This document shows positions 43,259 to 53,149 of a stretch of DNA of 64,000 nt, one piece after another. The stretch lies in contig NZ_JAAQPI010000007.1 in the NCBI RefSeq assembly GCF_011683955.1, positions 1-64,000 of the forward strand. The letters are read 5' to 3'. Position numbers and translations under genes: made by a program. Every line of letters begins with the position of its first letter. The stretch's first letter is position 1. The notes beneath the pieces were generated by a model that searched no databases, had not been told where the DNA came from, and was given only the letters and a program-made list of their open reading frames with translations. Source of the DNA: Pseudomaricurvus alkylphenolicus (GTDB lineage: Bacteria > Pseudomonadota > Gammaproteobacteria > Pseudomonadales > Cellvibrionaceae).

Positions 43259-44659
43259 ATGAGTCTGGATTCACTCTGCCAGTCCACCATTGGAGACATT
43301 GCACCACTACTGGCCAACAAGGATATTTCTCCTATTGAACTGACCCAAGCCATGCTTGAACGCATCGCACATTATGACGACCGACTTCACAGCTATGTCA
43401 CGGTCACTCAGGAAAAGGCTTTGCAGCAGGCGAAAAGCGCGGAGAGAGAAATTCTTTCGGGTAACTACCGCAGTGCATTGCACGGCATTCCCCTGGCGGT
43501 AAAAGATCTGTTCAATGTGGAGAATGTGGAAACTGCCTGCGCCTCGACAATCCTTCGTGGCAACGTCCCCGACCAAGACGCCACCGCCGTGCGCCGTTTG
43601 CACGAAGCCGGTGCCATCAATCTCGGTAAACTGAGCATGACCGAGTTTGCCCAGGGGGGATACCACCCTAGCGTGGAGCCACCGATCAACCCCTGGAATC
43701 CCGAGCATTGGTCGGGGCTGTCATCCAGCGGTTCCGCGGTGGCCACGGCAGCATCCCTTTGCTTTGGCGCCTTGGGCACAGACACCGGCGGCTCGATTCG
43801 ATTTCCCGCCGCCAGTTGTGGCGTGGTTGGCTTAAAACCCACTTACGGTCGCGTCAGCCGTCACGGCGCTTTTCCGCTGGCCGAAAGCCTCGACCATGTT
43901 GGGCCCATGACCCGCAGCGTCAAAGACGCCGCATTGATATTGCAAGCGATCGTCAGCGGTGATGAGAAAGATCCAAGCAGCCTTGATGCACCGGTGCCAG
44001 ACTACTTCCAAGAGATCGACCGCGAGATCAAAGGTCTGCGGATCGGTGTGGATGAACACTATTGCACACACAACGTGGACCCACGGGTCAGTGCCGCCGT
44101 GTTTGCCGCCGTGGACCAACTGGTACACCTGGGCGCAGAGAGAGTGAACGTCGATTTAAGCGGTGTAATCGACATTTGTCACTACTGGTACCCGGTGACG
44201 GCAACACAAGCCGCTGCAACACATCGCGACTATTATCCTGCGCGTGCGCAGGATTACGGTCCAACCTTTCGTGCGCTACTTGAATGGGGCCACCGCTACA
44301 GCGCCCAGGATATCAGTCAGGCGCTACCGGCACTGAACAGCGCCTGGCAAAGCCTCAACGTCGCCTTTGGCAGGGCGGACATCATCGCCTGCCCCTCCAT
44401 GGCCATGCCTGCTCCACCCGCCGCAGCCTTCCCGCCGGACATGGTGGCACCGCCGGAGACCATAGCCCCGTTGCTGCACTTTTGTGCCCCCTACAACTTC
44501 ACCGGCCACCCAACCTTAAGTCTGCCCTGCGGATTCGCGGATGAACTGCCACTGAGTTTGCAACTCATTGGCCGCCATCAGCAAGAAGCCACCATTCTTC
44601 GCGCTGCTCACCATTACCAACAAGCCACCACTTGGCACCAACGTCGACCGACACTTTAA
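43259..44659 (+). CDS. amidase-signature family hydrolase
   Basis: A 466-aa amidase-signature enzyme (GatA/6-aminohexanoate/aryl-acylamidase-like). The Ser-cisSer-Lys triad is present: Lys82 in LAVKDLFNVE, cis-Ser around 157 in SSSGSAVATAAS, nucleophile Ser179 in GTDTGGSIRFPA. It is cytoplasmic. It hydrolyses an amide bond of an unknown substrate. The SnoaL-like gene begins 19 bp downstream in the same operon. Confidence 0.92.
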   Translation: MSLDSLCQSTIGDIAPLLANKDISPIELTQAMLERIAHYDDRLHSYVTVTQEKALQQAKSAEREILSGNYRSALHGIPLAVKDLFNVENVETACASTILRGNVPDQDATAVRRLHEAGAINLGKLSMTEFAQGGYHPSVEPPINPWNPEHWSGLSSSGSAVATAASLCFGALGTDTGGSIRFPAASCGVVGLKPTYGRVSRHGAFPLAESLDHVGPMTRSVKDAALILQAIVSGDEKDPSSLDAPVPDYFQEIDREIKGLRIGVDEHYCTHNVDPRVSAAVFAAVDQLVHLGAERVNVDLSGVIDICHYWYPVTATQAAATHRDYYPARAQDYGPTFRALLEWGHRYSAQDISQALPALNSAWQSLNVAFGRADIIACPSMAMPAPPAAAFPPDMVAPPETIAPLLHFCAPYNFTGHPTLSLPCGFADELPLSLQLIGRHQQEATILRAAHHYQQATTWHQRRPTL

Positions 44660-44678
44660 ATACCAAAGGAGAGAATCA

Positions 44679-45155
44679 ATGACCAACTCAGAGCTGTTAC
44701 TGCGACTGCAACAACTGGAAGACGTCGAAGCCATTCGCCGCCTTAAAGCTGAATACTGCCTGGCCTGCGACGACAACTACAACCCAGAGCGATTAGCCCC
44801 GATGTTCTCCGAAGATGCCATCTGGGACGGCGGTGTCCTGGGTGTGGCCGAAGGTCGTGAAGGAATTCGAGAATTTTTTCGCGCCGCCTCCCGGCAAGTG
44901 CCCTTTGCCCTGCACTACGTCACCAACCCCATCATCAACGTCGATGGTCATGCGGCGACCGGCCACTGGTTGCTGTGGGAACCCATGACCTTCAATACGG
45001 AGAAAGGCAAGCAAGGAATCTGGCACAGCGCAAGCTACCAAGACCGCTATATCAAACAAGACGATCAGTGGTTGTTCCAGACTGTAAAAATAGACATCGA
45101 ACTGCTGTCACCAGTGGGCAACAATTTTGGAGAAACTCCAATCCTGGTGCCTTAA
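44679..45155 (+). CDS. SnoaL-like domain protein
   Basis: A 158-aa protein of the SnoaL_4/NTF2-like fold (DVEAIRRLKAEYCLACDDNYNPERLAPMFSEDAIWDGG ...). This type resembles the small subunits and cyclases found in aromatic and steroid catabolic clusters. ATG 44679 with AAAGGAGAG upstream. It is cotranscribed with the amidase. Not related closely to the SnoaL protein at 38711 by eye. Confidence 0.82.
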   Translation: MTNSELLLRLQQLEDVEAIRRLKAEYCLACDDNYNPERLAPMFSEDAIWDGGVLGVAEGREGIREFFRAASRQVPFALHYVTNPIINVDGHAATGHWLLWEPMTFNTEKGKQGIWHSASYQDRYIKQDDQWLFQTVKIDIELLSPVGNNFGETPILVP

Positions 45156-45172
45156 CACTGAAGGCCGTAATT

Positions 45173-46225
45173 TCAATGGCTTTGATCCTTTGACTCTTGA
45201 ACCACCGCACCACTGCGAACGGAGGAAGGTGACAGGCCGCTGCATCTTTTGAAAGCCCGCCCAAAGTCAGAAGCGTTGCTGAACCCAAGTTCGTAGGCTA
45301 TAGAAGAAATAGGCTCATCGGTTTCTTTGAGTAATTTGATGCCCATCTTAATACGAATGGAATCGAGTATTTTTTGGTAAGTGGTACCTGACTCCGCCAA
45401 CTTTCTCCTCAACCCACGGTCGGAAATGCCCAGCATTTTTGCCACCTGGTTCAGTTTCGGCGGCGATGCAATCTGATCGATGAGAATCGACTTGACGGCA
45501 CCGACGAGACTCATTTCCGCTTCGGCTTCCACCAATTGCCGCTCACTCATTTCGGTCAGCAATCGCACCGTCTGGGGGTCTGCCTGCCCCATAGGCCGAT
45601 CCAAGAGTCCTTTGTAGAAGTAGACCCGATTGCGGGAATGATTAAACCTTACCGGGAAGGGAAACTCGGCACTGACCTCGGCAAAACCGGCTGGCTCTGG
45701 AACGGTCATTTCCACGCGCTCAATAAGATGAGCATCCTTGAGCACTCGAACAAAGAAGTCGTCCAGAAACAGAACAAACGCACCCATGGCAAAGTAGAGA
45801 ACGGCTTCGTGTTCCAAATGTGAATCAATGTCCATGAATGCATGGTCGTCAGTTTCGACTGTTCGAATTGAGAATACGCGCGTGAGTATTTCATTGTAGC
45901 GTACGATCATGCGCAATGCCTTGGCAATATTGCCGCTGTTGGCCGCCGTGAGTAATGCAAAATTGGCCTGCGAAAAATCCTGCATCTTCCCGATGCGGGT
46001 GGCCAAATGAGGATCGTCGGTGACTTCCAGTGCACGGAGGATAAAGCGTTCGTGCTGCTCTATGCTGAGGCGATAGTTTTCATCGTGCAGCTGCTCAGCA
46101 GACAGGTCCACACCACAAAACAGTTGTTCTTCGGGGTGCCCCAGGTCGAGCAGTGACAGAAACACGAGCCTGGGGTAGTAGGGCAGCAGAATCGGTTCGC
46201 TACGCGAGTAGAATTTTTTGTCCAT
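45173..46225 (-). CDS. AraC-family regulator (OruR/ArgR-like N-terminus)
   Basis: A 350-aa regulator with an Arabinose_bd-type N-terminal domain (about 25-200) and a C-terminal HTH. The HTH is KLNQVAKMLGISDRGLRRKLAESGTTYQKILDSIR and ISSIAYELGFSNASDFGRAFKRCSG. It converges with the SnoaL gene (17 bp apart) and is the first regulator right of the amidase operon. Its target could be the amidase operon or the SDR-GMC-TonB set. Confidence 0.9.
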   Translation of the reverse strand: MDKKFYSRSEPILLPYYPRLVFLSLLDLGHPEEQLFCGVDLSAEQLHDENYRLSIEQHERFILRALEVTDDPHLATRIGKMQDFSQANFALLTAANSGNIAKALRMIVRYNEILTRVFSIRTVETDDHAFMDIDSHLEHEAVLYFAMGAFVLFLDDFFVRVLKDAHLIERVEMTVPEPAGFAEVSAEFPFPVRFNHSRNRVYFYKGLLDRPMGQADPQTVRLLTEMSERQLVEAEAEMSLVGAVKSILIDQIASPPKLNQVAKMLGISDRGLRRKLAESGTTYQKILDSIRIKMGIKLLKETDEPISSIAYELGFSNASDFGRAFKRCSGLSPSSVRSGAVVQESKDQSH

Positions 46226-46303
46226 CGCCTGACAGTGAAACTCAAGTGAAGTTAGCGATGGAAGTATAGCAGATCTAAACGCCCCCTCCGCGAGGGTGGC
46301 TTG

Positions 46304-47272
46304 TCACGCCTCGGCCAGCATGGCTTCTGTCAGCTGCCAAAGGCGCTCAGCACCCTGCTCATTGACCGCGTGCGGTGATACATCACCGATGGGCGAGGGA
46401 TTGTCGAGCACCAAGTTGGCGACGTCGCAGTCCTCACAGTAGAGTCCGCCAATGTCATTCAACTGTGTGCTGGTGGCTGCCCACAACGTGGTGGCACAAC
46501 CCTGCGACGGCGATTTGTACACCGCCTGCATCAGCTCCGACACGCCCCCGCTTTCATCCTCCCAACCCATGGCCCGCAGTTCTTCATGGGGCAAATGACG
46601 TTGCAGCGGCGTGCGGATAATACCGGGGTGCACGGAGAAAGCCCGTAACCCCTGGTCGCCAAACTTCATGTCCAGGGCCAATGCAAACAATGCATTGGCG
46701 GTTTTTGACTGTCCGTAGGCGCTCCACTTTTCGTAGTCATCGTGATCAAAGTGAATATCATGCCAGCGAATATCCGACATATGATGCGCCGACGACGACA
46801 GCACGATGACCCTCGACTTCTGAGCCGCAAGCAGGATTGGCAGCAGTGTAGTGGTCAATACAAAGTGACCGAGATGATTGATCGCAAATTGAGATTCCCA
46901 ACCATTGCCAACCCTCGCTTCCGGGCAGGTCATAACCCCGGCGTTGTTGATCAATAGGTCCAGTCGCGATTCTCGGCTCAGCACCTTCTCGGCAAAACCG
47001 CGCACGCTGGCGAGATCTGCCAGATCCATGGATTCGAGGATAACGCCCTGCAAATCCGCCAGGTTGTCTCTCGCTGAAGCCATCGAGCGCGCCGGCACGT
47101 ACACTCGTGCGCCGGCTTCAACCAATGCCCGCGTGGTTTCCAGACCAATGCCGGAATAGCCTCCGGTAACAACGGCAACCTTACCCGATAGATCAACTCC
47201 CTCCATGACTTCAGAGGCGTGCGACTGAGCGCCGAAGCCCGAGTTCATTTTTCGCTGCGTTCGTTGAGACAT
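46304..47272 (-). CDS. short-chain dehydrogenase/reductase, retinol-dehydrogenase type
   Basis: A 322-aa NAD(P)-dependent oxidoreductase. The nucleotide site is VVTGGYSGIGLE, then INNAGVM. The catalytic Ser is in VLSSSAHH and Tyr-x3-Lys in YGQSKTANALF. The long form resembles retinol dehydrogenase/WWOX-like SDRs that oxidise hydrophobic alcohols. ATG 47272 is used because AAGGA lies eight bases upstream; ATG 47290 has none. It follows the GMC oxidoreductase and TonB receptor in the same direction. Confidence 0.9.
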   Translation of the reverse strand: MSQRTQRKMNSGFGAQSHASEVMEGVDLSGKVAVVTGGYSGIGLETTRALVEAGARVYVPARSMASARDNLADLQGVILESMDLADLASVRGFAEKVLSRESRLDLLINNAGVMTCPEARVGNGWESQFAINHLGHFVLTTTLLPILLAAQKSRVIVLSSSAHHMSDIRWHDIHFDHDDYEKWSAYGQSKTANALFALALDMKFGDQGLRAFSVHPGIIRTPLQRHLPHEELRAMGWEDESGGVSELMQAVYKSPSQGCATTLWAATSTQLNDIGGLYCEDCDVANLVLDNPSPIGDVSPHAVNEQGAERLWQLTEAMLAEA

Positions 47273-47352
47273 TTGGGTTTCCTTAGTCATAATATAAATT
47301 AGAATTCGTCGATGTGATTGGGCAGCACAGCGCCGCCCTCGCGGGTTTGCAG

Positions 47353-48846
47353 TTAATTCTGTGACCCGTACTCTGCCTTCATCTTCTGCGCCACGCGCTC
47401 GGCCACCATGACGCACCCCAGATAGGTGTTGCCGCTGGGGATCGTGGGCATCACTGAGGCGTCCGCCACACGCAGACCGTCAATGCCGTGCACGCGGCAA
47501 TCGGCATCCAGCACCGTTCCCATCGGGCAGGTGCTGGTCATATGGAAATAGCTGAAAATGCCCTGTTCCAGCGCCGCCGTTACCGCCCCCGCAGCGGTAA
47601 GATCACGGGGCTCACCCAGTTGCCGCACGTCGATAGCTCTCGCGGCCGCCGACTGCTCCCAGGCCGCCAAGGCCCGAAATGCGTGCGACAGGCGCACTTC
47701 GGTATCATCGGGCATTGGTGGCGCGACAACATTCGGTTCGGCATCGATCGACTCCCCCAGCCGCACGCTGCCCCGCCCGGAAGAGCGCAGCAGGAAGGTC
47801 ACGACCTGAAATTCCGTGCGCCCCTCATTCTCCGTCCAATGCAACGGCAAGCCGTGGTAGTCGACATTGGTACCGTTGGAGGCACCGACCAGAACAACCT
47901 GGGCCGGTCCCCCGTTACCTCCCTGCGCCCCTTCGTGACTGTAATAGACGGCCGGGCCAAGATGGTCACTCATGGTGGCGCCCACCGGCAGATCCGCCTG
48001 TACGGCAATGCCGTAATCGGCCAAATGTGCCCCCGGCCCCACACCGGAGCGTAACAGCAGAGTTGGCGAGTACAGCGCCCCCGCCGTGAGAACAACTTCA
48101 TCGGCCTGCAGCTCCTCACCGGAGGTCAGAATCACACCGGTTGCACGGCCGTTCTCAATGCACACCCTGTGTACCTCGGCTTGAGTGCGAAGCGTGAAGT
48201 TTTGCCGCGAGCGTACCTCTTCAGTGAGATAGGCCAGGCTGGTGGTTACCCGACGTGATTGCTCATCGATGGTTGCGGGAAACACACCCACCCCCGGAAG
48301 CTGCGCCGGATCGTTAATATCGTTGGCGGCGTGCACCCCCACTTCGGCCATCCCATCCATAAAGGCCTTGTGTTTCACCGTGAACTCATCCCGACGCCAA
48401 CGCCGCACCGGCAACGGACCGCTGTTGCCGTGCAATGGTGATGAACCAAAGTCGGCATCCCGTTCGGCGGCGATAAAGGTGTTTATCACGTCGTCCCATC
48501 CCCAACCGTCGAGCCCTGCGGATTTCCAGGCGTTATAGTCGGCCGGTTGTCCCCGCAGTGTTGCCGATGCGTTGAGCGCTGAGGTTCCGCCAAGAATCCG
48601 ACCCTGGCGTGCGGGAATATCGCCCCATTCGCTGGCCATGTTGCAGGTTGCGGTGGGCAAGGTCCCGGCCCACACTTCGTAGGTCCGCCCCGGTTCGAGT
48701 ACGGATGCATGGTAGGCCTCATCGCCGGGCCCCGCTTCCAGCAGGGTCACCGCTAACCCACTGTTCTCACTCAAGCGAGCCGCCAGTACGGCGCCCGCCG
48801 TGCCACCGCCCACCACCAGAATATTTTTTGTCGCACCTTTGCTCAT
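47353..48846 (-). CDS. GMC-family FAD-dependent oxidoreductase
   Basis: A 497-aa flavoenzyme, likely an alcohol dehydrogenase or oxidase. The FAD-binding ILVVGGGTAGAVLAARLSE is at the N-terminus and GRILGGTSALNA is the GMC signature 1. HMTSTCPMG and GLRVADASVMPTIPSGNTYL form the C-terminal catalytic part. ATG 48846 is used; the longer frame overlaps the receptor gene. It lies 28 bp after the TonB receptor and 80 bp before the SDR, so the three may form an operon for one substrate. Confidence 0.9.
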   Translation of the reverse strand: MSKGATKNILVVGGGTAGAVLAARLSENSGLAVTLLEAGPGDEAYHASVLEPGRTYEVWAGTLPTATCNMASEWGDIPARQGRILGGTSALNASATLRGQPADYNAWKSAGLDGWGWDDVINTFIAAERDADFGSSPLHGNSGPLPVRRWRRDEFTVKHKAFMDGMAEVGVHAANDINDPAQLPGVGVFPATIDEQSRRVTTSLAYLTEEVRSRQNFTLRTQAEVHRVCIENGRATGVILTSGEELQADEVVLTAGALYSPTLLLRSGVGPGAHLADYGIAVQADLPVGATMSDHLGPAVYYSHEGAQGGNGGPAQVVLVGASNGTNVDYHGLPLHWTENEGRTEFQVVTFLLRSSGRGSVRLGESIDAEPNVVAPPMPDDTEVRLSHAFRALAAWEQSAAARAIDVRQLGEPRDLTAAGAVTAALEQGIFSYFHMTSTCPMGTVLDADCRVHGIDGLRVADASVMPTIPSGNTYLGCVMVAERVAQKMKAEYGSQN

Positions 48847-48874
48847 ATTTGTTTTCCGCCTGTGTCTATATTCG

Positions 48875-51091
48875 TTAAAACCGATAGCGCAGTGTCGCGC
48901 CGTAGGTGCGCGGTGCCTGCAGGAACTCGGCTTCGGTACCGGTAAACGCGAGCGGTGCCGCGGTAAGCGAGGCGTAAACCTCATCGGTGACGTTGTTCAC
49001 CCAAAGGGCCGCGTCCCATCGGTCATCGCGCCATCCCAGGCGAATGTTCATCAGTTCCTTGTCCTGTTCGGCAGTGGCCGGCTGATAAGTGGGATTGTTA
49101 AAATGATCGCCCATAAAGGTGTAGTCGCCACGCAGATAAACTTCCCCTCCCGCAAGCGGCAGGGTCGTGGTCACGGCGATATTGCCACTCCATTTGGGTG
49201 CCTGAGGCACGCTTGCGCCCATCTCACTCAAGGCTCCCTCGCTGTATTCGGCGTCCAGGTACTGCAGGCCTCCGGATACCATAAGGAACGGCCAGGGCAA
49301 GGCAGAAAAGTCGACACTTAAGCCGGTGCTGGTGCCCTGTGCTGCGTTGCTGACAAAGAAGCCAACTCCATTGGGTAACTGGGCCTGAAACTGCAAGTCG
49401 TCAAATAGGGTATGGAACGCGGTCACGTTCAGTTGCAGTCGGTTATCAAACAGTTGTGATTTGATGCCCAACTCGTAGTTGGTCGTGTTTTCTTCATCGA
49501 AGTCGGGGGAGGCATCATCGGCCGAGACACCATTAAAACCTCCGGATTTGGTCCCCGTTGACACCGAGGCGAACAACATCACGCCGGTATCCCAGAAATA
49601 GGAAATACTCGCCAAACCTGTCACACCGGAAAAATCACGTTCCAGGTCAGCATCAATGGCGCTGTAGGCTTGCTCCACCAATGTCTGGCCAGTGCCAAAC
49701 AGCGCCGCGCTGGAATAGGGCTGCGCATAGAGTCGCGCCTGTTTTGATTCCCTGGTATAACGCAACCCCAGTGTCGCCACCCAGTCTTCCGACATTTCAT
49801 AAGTGGCTTGCCCGAATATCGCCAGATTCTCTGTCTCCCACTCTGCGTCGAAGGACACGTAGTCGCCAGGCTGGGCACCCAGCGCAAAGAGTGGACCCAG
49901 ACCCGATTGCGCTCCCGCGACCGCAACCACATCATCGCCAATCACGATGGCGCGGTCCCCCGGGCCACCCCGTGTGCGCGTCTCTTGAGAGTAGTAGAAT
50001 CCAGCCACATATTGCAGTGGCCCGGCGAGATCACTGGTGAGCCTGATTTCCTGTGACATCAATTCACCGGTGTAGCTGTCGTCCACCACGTGTATGACAA
50101 ACAACTCTGAACGATCGCCGTCGTAGGAGGTGGCATAGCTGTAGTCATTCCAGGCTGTGATCGATGACAGGGTGGCATTGCCAAACTCGTAATCAACGGT
50201 GACATTGATGGCATCAGCACTGAGATCGAAGGCCGATTCCATATCGACATTGTTGCGATAATCAAATGCATCATTGGCGGGAACCGGGAGCCCCTGGGCA
50301 AGAAGTTCGTCCGTCACAGCACGGGTTTGTTTGGCATCGGCACCGCAGCAGTTGGTGTCGCGCTCTACCCGACTGGCGGTGAGTTTTACCGATAATTCAT
50401 CGCTGACCTGCCATAGCAATTTACCTCGGAGGTTCCAGTCCTCCACCGCGTTGAGATCGTCTCCGCGGCCATTCTCCAGCCAACCGTCCTGTTGATTCCA
50501 ACTGCCCGACAGCAAATAGGCCACTGAATCGGATACCGGCCCGGTAATTGAGGCCACGTATTTGCGTAGTCCGTAATTCCCGGCTGTGGCTTCGACATAG
50601 CCTTCGGTATTGATCAGACTGGGCGATTTGGTGATGACACTGACCACGCCGGCATTGCTGTTTTTTCCGTACAGAGTGCCCTGGGGTCCCTGCAAGACCT
50701 CAATACGTTCAATATCCGTAAGATCCGACATGCCGAGACCCGAGTTTCCCATGTAAACACCGTCCAATATGAAGGCCACGGAAGCTTCAAGAGCGGGATC
50801 GTTTTGGGAGGTACCAAAGCCGCGAATACTGATGGCTGTGGCGAATGGGTTGAGGTTGGACACCACCGTCAGGGACGGCACCTGCGAGGCAACATCATTG
50901 AGATTGCCGACACCGGCTTCCTGCAGTGTATCAGCGGACAGGGCCGTTACCGAGACCGGGATATCCTGCAGGCTTTCCGCGCGCTTGGTGGCGGTAACGA
51001 TTATTTCTTCGAGCTGTACCCCTTGCGCACGAGGAACATTTGAGATTGTGGAAGCTGCGACTACAGATAAGATTATTGGGCTAAAACGCAT
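48875..51091 (-). CDS. TonB-dependent outer-membrane receptor (1)
   Basis: A 738-aa receptor. Signal peptide (about 1-23), a TonB-box-like EEIIVTATKRAESLQDIPVSV, then the plug with RGFGTSQNDP and IEVLQGPQGTLYGKNSNAGVVSVITK. A 22-strand barrel follows, ending in ...TYGATLRYRF with the usual terminal aromatic. It probably imports a hydrophobic or sulfated substrate rather than iron, judged by the downstream GMC and SDR genes; this is an inference. Confidence 0.92.
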   Translation of the reverse strand: MRFSPIILSVVAASTISNVPRAQGVQLEEIIVTATKRAESLQDIPVSVTALSADTLQEAGVGNLNDVASQVPSLTVVSNLNPFATAISIRGFGTSQNDPALEASVAFILDGVYMGNSGLGMSDLTDIERIEVLQGPQGTLYGKNSNAGVVSVITKSPSLINTEGYVEATAGNYGLRKYVASITGPVSDSVAYLLSGSWNQQDGWLENGRGDDLNAVEDWNLRGKLLWQVSDELSVKLTASRVERDTNCCGADAKQTRAVTDELLAQGLPVPANDAFDYRNNVDMESAFDLSADAINVTVDYEFGNATLSSITAWNDYSYATSYDGDRSELFVIHVVDDSYTGELMSQEIRLTSDLAGPLQYVAGFYYSQETRTRGGPGDRAIVIGDDVVAVAGAQSGLGPLFALGAQPGDYVSFDAEWETENLAIFGQATYEMSEDWVATLGLRYTRESKQARLYAQPYSSAALFGTGQTLVEQAYSAIDADLERDFSGVTGLASISYFWDTGVMLFASVSTGTKSGGFNGVSADDASPDFDEENTTNYELGIKSQLFDNRLQLNVTAFHTLFDDLQFQAQLPNGVGFFVSNAAQGTSTGLSVDFSALPWPFLMVSGGLQYLDAEYSEGALSEMGASVPQAPKWSGNIAVTTTLPLAGGEVYLRGDYTFMGDHFNNPTYQPATAEQDKELMNIRLGWRDDRWDAALWVNNVTDEVYASLTAAPLAFTGTEAEFLQAPRTYGATLRYRF

Positions 51092-51255
51092 CGATTTTCC
51101 TCTACATCGTGGGTTTCGTTGGGTAGTCCAAGCTCAAGGAGAAAGGCTACTGGCTTGCGAACAATGTTAGCGAAACCGATGCAAACGGGAGAAGCGCTCA
51201 GGCGGCCAGATGAGATGCAGATACGGCCAGCGGCGAGGAGGGTTCCAAGCCGGGA

Positions 51256-51282
51256 CCGCTGGTGTTTGCACCAGCGGTTTTT
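51256..51282 (+). terminator. rightward intrinsic terminator between two leftward genes
   Basis: CCGCTGGTG-TTTG-CACCAGCGG followed by five T: a perfect 9-bp stem with a U-tract on the plus strand. Both neighbouring genes are on the minus strand, so it either serves an unseen rightward transcript or, as a hairpin without T-run on the minus strand, ends the acyl-CoA ligase transcript. Confidence 0.6.
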
Positions 51283-51298
51283 ATCGACGACTTCAGAC

Positions 51299-52924
51299 TC
51301 ACGACGCTAGAAAATGATCACGAAATCTCTGTTTCAAAGACAACTTATGAATCTTGCCGGTAGCCCCAAGGGGAAATTCCGACACAAAAACCACATCATC
51401 CGGAATCGCCCACTTGGCCAGCTTGCCCACATAGCTATCGCGAATCTCCTGCGCGGACAGGTGATTCCCCTCAACCGTTTTCACCACTAATAGGGGCCGT
51501 TCGTCCCACTTGGGATGCTCAACCGCAATCGCGCTGGCCATCTCAATCAGTGGGTGTTCCAACGCAATGTCCTCCAATTGCGCCGAACTGATCCACTCCC
51601 CTCCGGACTTGATCAAATCCTTAAGACGATCCGTCAGCTGCAAACTGCCCTCCGGTGTAATCATCCCGACATCACCGGTTGCCAGCCAACCCCCTTCGTC
51701 CACAGCGGTATCATGCCGGTTATGGTAGCTCTCACAGACCCAATGCCCCCGAACTTTCAATTCACCCACGCTTCCACTGTCGCGAGGCAGCTCCTGCCCC
51801 TCTTCGTTGACCACCTTCAAATCCACTCCCCACAACGGCGGCCCCTGCAGCGACATATGGTCGCAATAATCATTCATCGAAAGCCCTTTTTCCTCCGCCG
51901 TCTGCGTATTCAAGGTCACCACGGAACTGGTTTCCGTCATACCCCAACCATGCATCACCCGAATGCCATGTGTCTCGTGCAACTCCCGAATAATCGAACG
52001 CGGACAGGCAGAGCCGCCGGTTCCCACTTTCTTCAACTCCGGCAGTGACAGCGCATTGTCTTTCATATACTTCAACAACCCCATCCAAATGGTAGGAACC
52101 CCCGCCGACAGGGTCACCCCCTCCGTCTGCATTAATTCGAACAGACTTTCACCGTCCAACTGCGCACCCGGCAGCACCAACTTGGCCCCGCTCATGGCGC
52201 AGATATAGGGCAGTTCCCACGCGTTGATATGAAACAGCGGCACCACGGGCAACACACAATCACTGCGACTCACTCCCAACGCGTTAGCGCTGGCGGCAAC
52301 CAAGGTATGCAGACAGGTAGAACGATGCGTATAGCCAACGCCCTTGGGGTTACCCGTGGTGCCCGAGGTATAACACAGAGACACCAAATTATTTTCATCC
52401 AATGGCGGCCAGTCATAAACATCAGAAACTTCTAATAATAGAGTTTCATAGCACATCAGGTTCTTTAAGGAGGATTGCGACGGCATGCGCGCTTTATCCT
52501 CCATCAAAACAAAACCCCGAATAGAATCACAGTGCGGCGCGACCGCCTCCACTATAGGCAGCAGATCTCGATCAAAGAACAGATAACTGTCCTTGGCGTC
52601 ATTGATGATAAAGCGAATCTGGTCAGTCGTATAACGGGGGTTGATGGTATGAATCACCGCACCGCTACCGCCAATGCCATAATAAAGCTCGAAATGACGA
52701 TGGCTATTCCAAGCCAGCGTCGCCACCCGCTCGCCGTTCTCCACTCCCCATTGCGCTAACAGGTTCGCCACCCGGCAGCTGCGCCGATAAGCATCGCGGT
52801 AACTATAGCGATGGATGCTGCCCTCAGACAGCCGCGACACGATTTCCTGATCACCGTGCCAGCGGTGGGCATGCTCTATAAAGGATGACGTCAGCAGCGG
52901 AATCTGTTGCATTGGACTGGACAT
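51299..52924 (-). CDS. AMP-forming acyl-CoA ligase
   Basis: A 541-aa adenylate-forming enzyme that activates a carboxylic acid to its CoA thioester. Motifs: YTSGTTGNPKGVGYTHRS (P-loop), HGWGMTETSS, GWLATGDVG and GATGKIHKLSLKQ with the catalytic Lys. ATG 52924 is chosen because GGAG lies nine bases upstream; a GTG at 52957 lacks one. Its size fits medium/long-chain or steroid side-chain ligases. Divergent from TonB receptor 2. Confidence 0.92.
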   Translation of the reverse strand: MSSPMQQIPLLTSSFIEHAHRWHGDQEIVSRLSEGSIHRYSYRDAYRRSCRVANLLAQWGVENGERVATLAWNSHRHFELYYGIGGSGAVIHTINPRYTTDQIRFIINDAKDSYLFFDRDLLPIVEAVAPHCDSIRGFVLMEDKARMPSQSSLKNLMCYETLLLEVSDVYDWPPLDENNLVSLCYTSGTTGNPKGVGYTHRSTCLHTLVAASANALGVSRSDCVLPVVPLFHINAWELPYICAMSGAKLVLPGAQLDGESLFELMQTEGVTLSAGVPTIWMGLLKYMKDNALSLPELKKVGTGGSACPRSIIRELHETHGIRVMHGWGMTETSSVVTLNTQTAEEKGLSMNDYCDHMSLQGPPLWGVDLKVVNEEGQELPRDSGSVGELKVRGHWVCESYHNRHDTAVDEGGWLATGDVGMITPEGSLQLTDRLKDLIKSGGEWISSAQLEDIALEHPLIEMASAIAVEHPKWDERPLLVVKTVEGNHLSAQEIRDSYVGKLAKWAIPDDVVFVSEFPLGATGKIHKLSLKQRFRDHFLAS

Positions 52925-53149
52925 AGGGGCTTTCTCCGTAATCTCGTGGTCGGTCACTATAGCAACCGCGCGAAGCGCAGAACCCCAACCAAGGTTGGGC
53001 TGCCGTGGCTGTCGCGGAGGCCATCCATCAAAAATCCCAACTAAAGTTAGTGTTATTGAGCAACGACAGTTTCTAGACTGAACTCACAACATGGGAAAAC
53101 CCCTCAATTCCAATAACGTCACAGACACCAAGAGGAAGAGTTCACTATC

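Noticed and set aside
43074-43262. 62-codon frame before the amidase
   Set aside because: There is no ribosome binding site or protein character; the four-base overlap with the amidase start is probably chance.
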